A DNA stretch of 64,000 nucleotides from positions 3,116 to 67,115 of the forward strand of contig JADGJT010000068.1 in NCBI GenBank assembly GCA_027604005.1. Reading direction: 5' to 3'. The stretch is from Dinochytrium kinnereticum. Lineage: Eukaryota > Chytridiomycota > Chytridiomycetes > Chytridiales > Chytridiaceae. A program made the position numbers and the translations under genes. The notes beneath the pieces are model-generated. The model ran no database searches and was not told where the DNA came from. It saw nothing but the letters and a program-made list of their open reading frames with translations. Of the stretch, positions 1 to 11,298 are shown piece by piece (within the stretch, counting starts at the first letter, position 1; each line of letters starts with the position of its first letter).

Positions 1-3000
1 TAGAACTTTGACCCTCTTGGCATCCACACTGGAGACTCTATCGTCGTTGCGCCGTCCCAGACTTTGTCGGATGAGGATTACATGATGCTTCGACGAACGG
101 CCGTCAACGTCATCCGACACCTGGGTGTCATTGGCGAGTGTAACATTCAGTACGCTTTGAACCCTCAGAGCAAGGAGTACTGCATTATCGAGGTCAATGC
201 TCGGTTGAGTCGTAGTTCGGCTTTGGCGAGTAAGGCGACTGGGTACCCTCTGGTATGTTTTATTGTCTTGTTTGGTTGCTTTTTTTGTTGTTGTTTTTTC
301 TTTTTTTCAATGTTTTAAACTTGTTTTTTTGGTATTTGGTTTTGGTTTTAATTAAATATTTTTTTTCTCTCTTTCTTTTCTCCTCCCCTTTTCATGTCTT
401 TCATGCGGAATAGGCGTTTGTGGCTGCCAAGCTTGGCCTTGGGATCCCATTGACGGAGGTCAAGAACAATGTGACAAAGAAGACGATTGCTTGCTTTGAG
501 CCTAGTTTGGATTATTGCGTTGTCAAGATCCCTCGATGGTGAGTTTTCCAATATTTTTTTTGTGATTTTTTTTAACGGTTTCATATTGATATTGCGTCGT
601 CTACTTATTTTTTTTTTTTTTTTTGGTTTTAAGGGATTTGAAAAAGTTCAACCGTGTCAGCACCAAGATCTCTTCCTCCATGAAGTCTGTGGGGGAAGTC
701 ATGGCCATCGGTCGGAACTTTGAGGAGACGATTCAAAAGGCTATCCGTAGCGTCGATTTTTCGTTCATTGGGTTTTCCCAGGTTATTTTTTTTTTTTTGT
801 CCTTTTATTGTCCCTGACTTTGCTTGGTCGACTGAAACATTTTGTTTTTTTTTTTGTTTTTTTTGTATTTATTTTTTTTTTTTTTAGAATGACTTGACGG
901 CAGAGGATATTGATGAGGAGCTTCGAAATCCTTCCGACATGAGGTTGTTTGCTATTGCGAATGCTTTGCATTTGAATTACACGGTGGATCGTATTCATGA
1001 GCTTACGTCTATTGATCGTTGGTTCTTGAACAAGTTGAAGAATATTGTTGATGTGGATCGGGCGTTGAGGTGCGCGAATCCTCCTTTCCCCCACCCCCTT
1101 TTTTTTAATATTTTTTGCGGTTGTCGTTGTGTTTGTTTGTTTGGTTTTTTTGTTGGCTGATTGAGTTTTTTTTGTTTTTTTTTTGTTGGGGTGTCCAGAG
1201 AGTTTTCACTTCAGACGATTCCGGTTTCGATCATTCGCACTGCTAAGCAGGTCGGGATGTCTGATAGGCAGATTGCTAAGGCTATCAGCACCACTGAGTT
1301 GGCGGTGAGGAAGTTGCGTGTGAGCAAGGGTGTCACTCCTTTTGTTAAGCAGATTGATACTGGTAATGTCTTTTTTTTTTTTTTTGTGTCGTTGCTGGCC
1401 GGGTTGTTTGTTTCTTGTTGTTGTGCGGCGAGTCAACTCATTGTGTTTGTTTGTTTGTTTTTTTTCGGTGGTGGTCGTTTTAGTTGCGGCCGAGTTCCCT
1501 GCATACACCAACTACCTTTACATGACCTACAATGCCATGGAGCACGATATGACGTTCAACGACTCGGGGATCATGGTCGTCGGCTCTGGGGTGTACCGGA
1601 TCGGGTCATCTGTTGAATTTGATTGGTGCGCGGTGAGGTCGATTCGTACCCTTAGGGAGGAGAAGATCAAGACCATCATGATCAACTACAACCCCGAGAC
1701 TGTCTCGACTGATTACGATGAGGTCGACCGACTTTACTTTGAGACGATCACGTTGGAGCGTGTTCTTGACATTTACCAGCTTGAGCGCGCGGATGGTGTG
1801 ATTGTGTCGATGGGCGGTCAGACGCCCAACAACATCTCGCTGCCGCTTCACCGTGAAAATGTGAAGATTCTTGGAACGTCCCCAGAGATGATTGACAATG
1901 CTGAGAACCGATACAAGTTCTCGCGTATGCTTGACAAGATTGGGGTGGACCAGCCTCAGTGGAAGGAGTTGACGTCCATGGATGATGCGAGGATCTTTTG
2001 TGACAAGGTTGGGTACCCTGTGCTTGTTCGACCCTCCTACGTGCTCTCTGGTGCGGCCATGAATGTGGTCAACTCGGCTTCGGATCTCAAGAACTTTTTG
2101 GAGCTGGCCGTGCTTGTGTCCCCGGAGTTCCCGGTCGTGATCACCAAGTTCATTGAGGAAGCCAAGGAGATTGAGATGGACGCTGTGGCGGATGGTGGGA
2201 AGCTTGTGATGCATGTTGTGACGGAGCACGTGGAGAATGCTGGCGTCCACAGCGGTGATGCGACGCTTGTGTTGCCGCCTCAGGATCTTGACCCTGAGAC
2301 GGTTCGCAAGATTGAGATTGCGACGAGGAAGATTGCGAACGCCTTGAACGTGACTGGACCCATGAACATTCAGTTTATCGCCAAGAACAATGAGATCAAG
2401 GTCATTGAGTGCAATCTTCGGGCGTCTCGTAGTTTCCCGTTCGTTTCAAAGGTCATTGGGGTGGATCTGATTGAGATGGCGACAAAGGCGATGGTCGGGA
2501 GACCTTATGAGGCTTATCCCAAGTTTGAGCTTCCTCCCAACCATGTCTGCGTCAAGGTGCCGCAGTTCTCGTTCTCTCGTCTTTCGGGGGCCGACCCTGT
2601 GTTGGGTGTTGAGATGGCTTCGACGGGTGAGGTGGCGTGCTTTGGTGCGACCAAGTATGAGGCTTACCTGAAGGGTCTGATCGCGACTGGGTTCTCGGTT
2701 CCAAAGAAGAACATTTTGCTCTCGGTGGGCAGTTTCAAGGAGAAGATGGAGCTGCTTCCTGCAGTTGAGAAGCTTCATCAGCTTGGGTACAACCTGTTTG
2801 CGACGGCTGGGACGGCGGATTTCATTCAGGAGCACAACATCCCTGTCAAGTTCCTTGCTTTGGATGAGGTGGATGAGGATGAGGCTAGCACCAAGGGGGG
2901 GGAGTACAGCTTGTCTCAGCATTTGGCGAACAACTTGATTGATCTTTACGTGAACCTTCCTTCCAAGAACCGTTTCAGGAGACCCTCGTCTTACATGAGC

Positions 3001-5892
3001 CGTGGATACCGCACCCGTCGTATGGCGGTTGATTTTGCCATCCCCCTGATCACGAACATCAAGTGCGCAAAGCTGTTTATCGAGGCGTTGACGCAGATGA
3101 CGGAGTTTGAGGTCTCGAGCAATGATTACAAGACCAGTCACCGACACGTTGTGTTGCCGGGGTTGGTCAACATTCAGAACTTTTTCCCGGGGATCTTGAA
3201 CGCTCCTTCGAATGAGACGGCTGGGGAGTTTGCTCGCACCACCAGGGCGGCCCTGGCCGGTGGTTTCACTTTGCTTTGTAACCTTCCTTATGGTGCTGAC
3301 AGCAAGGGTGAGCTTGTGAAGGATAGACGGACGATGAATGTTGCGCAAGCGAACGCCAAGGGGACGAGTGGGAACAACACTGCGGCGTGTGATTACACCT
3401 TGTCGATCGCTGCGAGCGGTGACAACTCTGCAGGCGTCGCGGCGGTTGGGAACGACGCGGCCTCGCTCTTCTTTGGGTTTGATGCTCATCACCTTGCGAA
3501 TGGGAATGTGCCGAACGGGTTGACGACCATCTCGCAGTTGACGGCTCACATCAGGTCCTGGCCGTCTGAGGTTCCGATCGTTGCTTCCGCTCGTGGGTCT
3601 GACCTCGCGAGCGTGTTGTTCCTGGCCAACCTCCACAACCGGGCGATCCATGTGACGAGCATCGCCACGAGGGAGGATCTTGCTTTGATTCGCATGGCCA
3701 AGGAGAAGGGTGTTGTTGTCACCTGTGATGCTTGCATTCACCATCTGTTCCTGTCAAGGAAGGATCTGCCCTTGTGCTCCGAGTTGCTGTTTGAGCAGGC
3801 GGATGTTCAGGCGCTTTGGGATAATTTGGATGTGATTGATTGCTTCTCTGTTGGATCGTTGCCGTATAACCTCGCGGCGGCTCAGTCGGCTGGGTCAAAG
3901 GATCAGGTGATGTCGTCTGTCGGGATTGAGGAGGCCCTCCCGCTTCTCCTTACGGCTGTCTCGGATGGGAGGATGACGCTGGAGGATGTTGTGCTTCGGC
4001 TTCATGAGAACCCCATCCGGATCTTTGATCTTCCTGAGCAGCCGGACACCTATGTGGAGGTTGAGATTGATCGCCTGCAGGTTGTGCCTCCGGGTGGGTT
4101 TGTGAACGCTTTGACGCCGGAGGGGTCCAGCCCTGTCAAGGGGTGGTCGCCCTTTGCCGGTCGAAGCCTCTACGGCTCTGTCTCGCGTGTCGTTCTCCGT
4201 GGGCAGACGGTGTACCTTGACGGCACCTACTTTGGCCCCCACAGTGGTCGTGACATCACCAACGTTGTTCGCCTGATCACCAAGAACATCTCGACGCACA
4301 CCCCGCGTCGTCCCGGCGGTCTTGCCACCAGCGCGGCGTCCGCCGTCCCCTCGGCCGTTTCGACCTCCCTGCTTCAGGCCTCGAAGGACCAGCATGAGCT
4401 GGACAGGTTGCTGTCGCTCAAGTCACCTCGGACGAGGCTTTACTCGGTCACCCCTGAGACTGGGGGTGGTGGCGCTGGTGCCTCGGTCAGTGGGAGCGCG
4501 ATGGAGGGTGGTGTTGTTCCTGGATCGGTTGTGGGGGGTGTTGCGGGTGGGGCTTCGGGGAGCAACAGGGAGCTGAACAATCTGATGCTTGGGCCCTCGC
4601 TGTCGAATGTTAGGGAGCTGGCGGAGGAGCTTGAGGGTGAGGCTGCTGGGTCGGATTCTGTTGGGGCTGTCGTCAAGCAGGTGCTTCGTGGTGCTTTGCA
4701 GAAGAGTTTGACTTTGTCGGGGTCCAAGTACATTTCGGATCTTCCAAGGTGAGGAGTGGTTGGTTGCCTTGGCAGCTTGGGTTGCCTCTTGTTTCCTTTG
4801 TTTTGAACATCTCTGGTTTTTTTATTATTTATTTACCTGAACTCTTTTTCTTTGTCTCCCCTTGAAAGCTCCGTCTCGGCTGTTGCTCCCAGCTCGCCTT
4901 TCTACCGCAAGCACATCCTGACTGTTCAGCAGTTTAGCCGCAACGAGCTTCATATCTTGTTTGGAGTTGCGCAGGAGATGAGGACGCTTGTTGAGCGTCA
5001 GGGATCGGTTCCATTGCTCACTGGAAAGGTTCTCTGTTGTGCCTTTTATGAGCCGAGCACTCGTACTTCTGGCTCCTTTGAGGCTGCCATGTTGCGTCTT
5101 GGTGGATCCGTTGTGAAGATTAATGATAGCACCAGCTCGGTTGCCAAAGGAGAGAGTTTGGGTGATACGGGTATGTCGTGTGTTTTGCCTTCTGTTATTG
5201 GGGTTGCTGCTTACATGCTTTTTTGCTTGTTTCTTTTGTGTATAGTCCGAACTCTGTCTTGCTACGGAGATGCCATTGTGCTCCGCCACCCCGAACCTGG
5301 AAGCGCTGCCACCGCTGCCAACTTCTCGCCCGTCCCCATCATTAACGCGGGAGATGGGATCGGTGAGCACCCCACCCAAGCTTTCTTGGATGCCTTTACG
5401 ATTCGAGAGGAGCTTGGTACGGTGAATGGTCTTACCATCACGATGGTTGGAGATCTTAAGCACGGCCGCACCGTCCATTCTCTTGTGAAGCTTCTCTCCC
5501 TCTACGATGTCAAGATCAACTACGTCTCGCCTCCCTCGCTGAGGATGCCTGATGAGATCAAGGAGGAGGTTCGTCGGTCTGGAACCGTTCAACATGAGAC
5601 CGAGTCGCTTGACTCTGTCATCGCCTCGACGGACGTTCTCTACGTGACTCGTATTCAGAAGGAGAGGTTCAGCGACCTTGCAGAGTATGAACGCGTGCAT
5701 GGGAGCTATGTTATCACCAACAAGGTGTTGCAGAAGGCCAAGACTCACATGATTGTCATGCACCCCTTGCCTCGTGTCAATGAGATTGACCCTGAGGTTG
5801 ATTTCGATCAGAGGGCGGCGTACTTTAGGCAGATGAAGTATGGCATGTACGTGCGCATGGCTTTGCTCGCGCAAGTTATGGGCCGATCTTAG
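1..5892 (+). CDS. URA2: Multifunctional pyrimidine protein (CPSase II large part, inactive DHO-like domain, ATCase), 5' end outside window
   Basis: This enzyme makes carbamoyl phosphate and passes it to aspartate, the first two steps of UMP synthesis in the cytosol. Exons are 1-252, 414-538, 634-781, 888-1069, 1199-1362, 1484-4748, 4869-5170 and 5246-5892, giving 1694 codons plus stop. The fragment opens inside the first ATP-grasp half of CPSase. The second half begins near fragment residue 330, followed by an MGS-like regulatory domain near 700-800 ([10 protein letters not shown]). A dihydroorotase-like domain follows near 846-1160, then a Ser/Gly-rich linker. ATCase runs from about 1379 to the end, with [14 protein letters not shown] and HPLPRVNE motifs. 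The DHO domain has lost its metal-binding HxH ([10 protein letters not shown] instead), as in other fungal URA2 proteins, so a separate dihydroorotase must exist. Introns are 75-161 nt and very T-rich, longer than elsewhere in the window. Identity is certain; the amino-terminal glutaminase part lies upstream. Confidence 0.96.
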
Positions 5893-6428
5893 GATTTGTG
5901 GTTTCTGAATCGTCTTGTTTCGTTTGTTCACCTTCTTTTGTTTTTTTGTGGAGTTTATCCATCCATTTTGTGATTGTTTTCTTTTTTCCTATTTTTTTTA
6001 TTTTTTATATTTTTTATGATGTTGCTGGTCGTTTGTTCAATCCCGTCTTTAGCTCGCTTCCGTTTAGGGAGAGTGAGTTGGTTGGTTTGAAAAGTTAGTT
6101 TTACGTTGTGTTGTTTTGTTTTGTTTTTGATCGTCATATGTTTGGAAGGAAAACATCTCTTGTTTTTTCCAAGGCCCACGGCCAACCCTCTGTTTTTTTT
6201 CTTTTAAAAGAGACTCCAAGTAAGAAATTATGAAAAGAGACTTTTCACTCTCAAGTTGATGCGGTGATGTTTTTTACAGCCAGAGTGCAGCTGGTAATTA
6301 TTAATAATTTAATGGGACTTTGATCGTTTTCGAGGTGGTCTTCTTGTGCACCCATTCTGCTCTTCATTTTTTTTTTTTTTTTTTTTTTCCTGCTGCTGCA
6401 AGCGACGGAGAAATTCAACACCTGCAAA
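5893..6428. other. Intergenic: URA2 3' flank and eIF3f promoter
   Basis: This stretch has no supported gene. It is T-rich after the URA2 stop, as expected for a 3' UTR and terminator. Close to the eIF3f start codon it holds an uninterrupted run of 22 T (6367-6388), about 40 nt upstream of the ATG. Such a poly(dA:dT) tract could be a nucleosome-excluding promoter element. Confidence 0.5.
6367..6388. repeat. Poly(dT) tract upstream of eIF3f
   Basis: A homopolymer of 22 T lies 40 nt before the eIF3f start codon. Poly(dA:dT) promoter tracts are known in fungi to exclude nucleosomes; that role here is inferred. Confidence 0.7.
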
Positions 6429-7776
6429 ATGGAATCATACGTGAAGGACGAAGCGCTCTCCTACCTGCACCTCAACCTGCAGCCAGCAGGCGCAACCGCC
6501 TCTTTCACAACGTCCGTGGGGCCAGTCGTGCTCTTCTCGGTGCTGGATCACTACATCAGAAGGCCAGAGGAGGAGAACAAGAGGGTCATTGGGGCGTTGT
6601 TGGGTGTCCGATCCGAGGATGGTGCTGAAATTGAGATCAGGAACAGCTTTCCCCTGAGCCACACGGAGTCGGAGGATTCGGTTAGTGAGACTGACTTGGC
6701 CCTCTGAGGGTGTGTTTTTTGGAGGGTCTTTTTTTGCATGCGGTGGCATGGGGCATGAAAGAGGGTAGATGGATGATCAGTGGTCTTAATGCCGTGATGT
6801 CTGGTTCCTTGAATTCTGCAGGTTGCGATCGACCCCGAGTACCTTCAGCAAATGTACGGCCTGCACCAGCGAGTCAACTCTAAGGAGGTTATTGTTGGAT
6901 GGTGGGGAGATATTTGAAGTATTTGGAATGGAAGTTAAATGGGTTCTTCTAGGTATGCAACGGGCAATGTCATTGACGCCAACAGCACCCTGATGCACGA
7001 GTTTTTCACAAACGAGACCTTTCCCCATCAACCCGTTCACCTCCTTGTCGACACCTTGCTGACGGACGGCAAATTTGGAATCAGGGCCTACTCTTCGTAA
7101 GCTTTTAATGGATTTGGGCCTTCTCACTGATGCTCCCTAGCTCCCCGTTAGGCGCCCCTGGATCTGAGTACCCTGGAAGTCTGTTTGTGCAGGTTCCTTG
7201 CGACGTCAAGTTCATTGACTCTGAGCGCAGTGGACGTATGTTAACCGCCGTTCTTGCTGTCTAGTTGTAATTTTTTTTTCTTCCGTTATCCAACCTAAAT
7301 GCTGGCATTGCTTTCATTATTCAGTGGACATTGTTGCTAGCGCCAAGGACCAGACCACTGGCGCGTCATTACTCTCTGACATGGACAGCCTGGAGAAGTC
7401 GGTGATTCTGATCCAGAGCATGTTGGAGACTGTTGCCACCTACGTCGCAGAGGTCCAGGTGAGTTGCGTCTTTGAACTTTGAGAATCTCGAACACGGGAG
7501 GAAGACTCACATGGTTTGGGCAGGCTGGCAACATCCCCACAAATAACGCTATCGGAAGGTTCTTGATGGACACGATTTCTTCAGTTCCCAGAATCAACGT
7601 TGCCGAGTTTGATAAGATGTTCAGCAACCACCTTCAGGTATCATCTTTGGCATCCAAATGTATCTGTTATCTTACATGTTTGTTTTTTTTCTCAGGACAT
7701 GCTTATGGTGGTCTACCTCTCCAACCTCACCCGAGCTCAGTTGGCGATCGCCCAGCGATTGCACAACCTCGTTTAA
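6429..7776 (+). CDS. EIF3F: Translation initiation factor eIF3 subunit F (MPN domain)
   Basis: eIF3f is a structural subunit of the eIF3 scaffold, which binds the 40S ribosome during start-codon selection. Exons are 6429-6680, 6822-6901, 6953-7096, 7141-7235, 7325-7458, 7524-7637 and 7696-7776, for 299 residues, a usual length for the family. The MPN fold covers roughly residues 25-160 (VVLFSVLDHYIRR, RVIGALLGVR, EVIVGWYATG). The JAMM zinc-protease residues are missing: the metal His pair is replaced around GNVIDANS. This is normal for eIF3f and means the MPN has no peptidase activity. The C-terminal helical part carries the family signature VQAGNIPTNNAIGRFL. The start is the first ATG after the poly-T tract. 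COP9 subunit 6 is the nearest alternative, but the C-terminal motif favours eIF3f. Confidence 0.93.
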
Positions 7777-8097
7777 GGATTCCTCCTTCACCCCTCCAGA
7801 CCGTTCGAGATATTTATATCGTCTCATCAGCCTTCCCCCGCCCTTTCGGACGGATGCGAACATGTCGCAACAGCACGCCCCAGAGAGCCTTTTTTTTTTT
7901 TTTTCTCGTACCAACTGTGGCGCGTCAAAAGCTGATGGCCCACATTCAATACACTTTGTTTAGTTGATTATTTTTATTTATTTTTTTTGCTTAGCGGCGA
8001 CTGCTTTCTTTTGGCGTGGTTTGCTTAGCTCGACGTCCATCCTGACCTGGTTGAAATATTCTCACAAGAGAAAAAACTTGAGGGACAATTCTTCAGA
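7777..8097. other. Intergenic between eIF3f and nucleoporin gene
   Basis: I see no gene here. There is a short T run around 7890-7904 and otherwise mixed 3' and 5' flanking sequence between two genes on the same strand. Confidence 0.4.
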
Positions 8098-11000
8098 ATG
8101 GACTGGAAGAGCCTGTTGGTCCGGCATCCAACGCTTTTCGAGGGGGCAACCTGGAGAAGCGAGGCCCTCGCCGCTGCGGAGACAAAGGCGGATGGTGGTG
8201 CGCAGCCAGGTCCTCGCCGCATCATGGTCATCCGCGACAGCGACCTGATTGTCGCTGTGCCTGTTCTCGCGTCCGAACTCAAACAAACCGCTCAATCCAG
8301 CAACACCGCCGGAAAGGACGAGGAGGTGTTCACCGTCATTCGAATGCTCAATCTCAGCGCATGGAAACGAGCGTGCTTGAAGTACGCTGATCCTGAGGAC
8401 ATTGATATGGTGGCGGATGAGGTTGGATTTCAGGTTTGGTTCTCACACTTGACGAAGCCGGGCTTAACGATGTTACAGGAGCTATCTCTTTCGCTTCCCA
8501 TCAACTTTGAAGCAAGGCAGCTGTGCTTGAATGAGAACGGAAGGCTGCTTGCTATTGTCGGGGACCATGACATTGCAGTCGCAGTAATGCCACTTTATTC
8601 CAAGCATATGGGGCATGACGTGGAGGTCAAGTAAGTTCAAGATCTCGCATGGATCACATCTCTTATGACCTTTTCAGATCATATCTCGTTGGTAAGATGC
8701 ATCACTCCTTTGACGACATCACCCGCATCGCCAAAGTATCTTGGCATCCCATGAGTGAAGGAAAAGCACACTTGATGGTGCTATCCTCCAACGGCATGTT
8801 CAGGTAAGGCACTACGAATAACATGATACTTGAATACTGAATGATGCAGAATGTATAATCTCGGCAAGAACCCCGATGAGCCGGAAGTATCATTTTCATT
8901 CTGTGAGTTGGAGTCGTTCGGCGTTGAGAGTTTAAGGTCATCACCAAAGCGGAATAATAAGGCCGGGATGTTCTCGTCTGATTATGAAGATTTGGAGGCA
9001 GTATCGTTTGATGTCGGGACTGGAGTGGGTTGGGGCCCTTTTACAGTATATTGCCTGATGAAGAGTGGTAGCATTTATGCTGCATGTCCTATTGTGCCTG
9101 AGCGTTGGTAAGTTACTTTTGTGTGCGTTTTTTGTATGATAACTAAACGTTGTTGAATTATTTTTCTTTATTACAGTGAGGTCAGCTGTGAGCAACTTCG
9201 TAGCCTGAAGTCCTCAATCCAATATTTCTGGAAGCGTTCTAAGGAGGACGAAGAATACACGGAACGCCAATTCTACTGGAGGAACCACTGGATTGAAGAC
9301 ATTCTCGTCGCTGCGGAAGAAAAGGGACAGAGCCGGGACCCGACAGGCTCGAGCAGCGATGAAAGCAGTTCGGGTCGTCCGCCTTCACGTCTTGAGCTCC
9401 CGAGTGATATCGTCGCGATCACTGTACCAAAGACAACACGGAATTTGCAAATTGCGAGACAGGGCCCACTTCGTATCAACTTACCAGAAAGTTCTGACGA
9501 TGACTTTGCTTGTGATTTCACTATTATTGGAGGGGAATTGCTGCCAGTAGCTTGCGTTGCATATGAGTCTGGAAATATTTTTCTTTGCGTAGAGGGAGAG
9601 GAAGTGCAGGCTCGTTGGGTGGTCCAACGCGAGGTGAGACGATCAAAATTGGATAGTTTGTCCTTGTTCATTGACCAACCTCTCGTTTTTCATAATTGCA
9701 GCGTCCAGCCTCTGATCTTGAGCCGCAGTTCCTAGTTTATGAGGCCGTGGATGTTTCTCTGAATAAACCTGGTATGGTGACTTTAATGGCAATCTGTTGC
9801 TTAACTAATTTGTGGTGTTTGTTCATTATAATATTTAGGCCGGATAACCTTGGAGAAAAATTCAATAGATCCCGATTCTATATTTGCATCTCACAAGCAA
9901 GGCTTGCATTTTATCAATACTCGACCTTGGAGAGACTTTTTACTTAAGGCGCCAGATGTTGAGAAAGCCTTGGATGAACTTCTTAAAAATCACAAGAAAA
10001 GCGAGTTCCGATGGCTTCTCAACACCGTATCTCTAAATTCTAGGTTTGCTACAGCCTTTTCCTCTCACGGCTAACATATTCTGATAGCTCTTCAACTGTA
10101 GTTGGATTTGCTCTAGTAACAAACCTCTACTTGGAGTACAACTACATCGCCGTAACCGACTCTGGCCAATTGCATTCTGATAGTCTGCTCGCTCGGCCTA
10201 CCGAGGGAACCAAGAAATCGGCATCTGAACTGGGCGGTGTCCCACCTCACACAGCCATAATGCCGCTAAAGAGTGCCATTCCATCCACCCCTAAAACCCC
10301 TCGCCAACCGCTATACATACCACTCATCACCGATCCATTCATTATCCCAGAAGCAATCGCAAAAAGCGGTTCAAGCCTACCCCACAGTCTGGCACCTTCC
10401 TCATCCGCCGGCTCAAAGACAAAGTTCCCGGAAATGATCGATGAGTCTAGCATAAAGCTCTTCAGCAAACGCGCCGGTGCGTTCCGCGAGGAGGTGGCAG
10501 ATGTGTTCATTGCTGGACACACCCTTGAACACCGTATATCGGATTTGGTAAAGGAGGAGCACTCTCATGAGGTTGCGGTTGGACAGCTAAAGCGGTTGAT
10601 GGAGGCGAGCTCGACCAGGGCTGCTAAGTTGTCGGAGCGAGCGCATGAGGTTCATAGGAAGCAGATGGAGATAAAGACACGTGTAGAGACGCTTTTGCAA
10701 ATTCTGTTCGATGCGAGTCAGCCACAGCTCACATCAGCTGAGGTGCAGTGGATACATGAGCTTACGGTGCTTAAGGCGAAGGTTAAGGCTTTCTATAATC
10801 CCAGCATTCGCCAGGTATGGTTCGAGGACTTTCTGTATTGGTCATCTTTTTTTGGTCATGATTAACCACTTTTGCTTTGTTTTCTCCTTCAGCTTGAAAA
10901 AAGAAAACAGCTCCTTCTTCCGGATATGCAGGCTGCCAATCGGAAGCAAAAGGATTTGAGTGCTCAATCAAATGCAGGAGGGTTGAGCTCAGGTCAAATG

Positions 11001-11102
11001 AAAAGGGCTCATGAGGCTCTTGATATGGAAAGTCGTTTGCTTACGGATGCTTCGAAGAGATGTGAAGAATTAAGGCTTATGGTTCAAGATTTGAAATTGT
11101 GA
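8098..11102 (+). CDS. NUP88: Nuclear pore protein of the Nup82/Nup88 family
   Basis: Nup82/Nup88 anchors the mRNA-export module on the cytoplasmic face of the nuclear pore. Exons are 8098-8630, 8678-8803, 8850-9107, 9177-9633, 9702-9771, 9839-10043, 10088-10814 and 10893-11102, for 861 residues. The N-terminal two thirds read as a beta-propeller: ITRIAKVSWHP...LMVLSSNGMFRMYNL matches the Nup88 pattern of a Trp-containing strand followed by a 'SxNxxR(I/M)Y' strand, and VAYESGNIFLCVEG is a further blade. The last 230 residues form a long coiled coil (FREEVADVF, KLSERAHEVHRKQMEIKTRV) that follows the order seen in Nup88. A stretch at 8434-8478 inside the first exon has GT...AG ends, is 45 nt, frame-preserving and stop-free. 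It may be an intron, which would shorten the protein by 15 residues. Assignment rests on recalled family patterns. Confidence 0.82.
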
Positions 11103-11298
11103 ATAAAGTATATTGCTATTGTTATTTATGGCCACAGTCCACGAAAGTCTTTCGAGTCTGATCAAAACCACATCCATTAGGCACGACTTTCAAAATGGAA
11201 TAAAAAACAAATAAAACCGTGCGTTTTAAAAGCAAGTTCATGTCAATGTAGGTTACATAAAAAATGAACTGTACATGTATTAAGCAGCACTAGTATTC

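Noticed and set aside
2446..3744. 432-codon ORF antisense to URA2
   Set aside because: It mirrors a strongly conserved coding exon and has no recognisable domain; a shadow frame produced by the biased codon use of URA2.
4825..5931. 368-codon ORF antisense to the ATCase exons
   Set aside because: It also runs through intron sequence on the other strand and shows no protein family; a shadow of ATCase.
6953..7096. Missing JAMM residues in eIF3f as a novel mutation
   Set aside because: eIF3f is generally a catalytically dead MPN protein; expected for the family.
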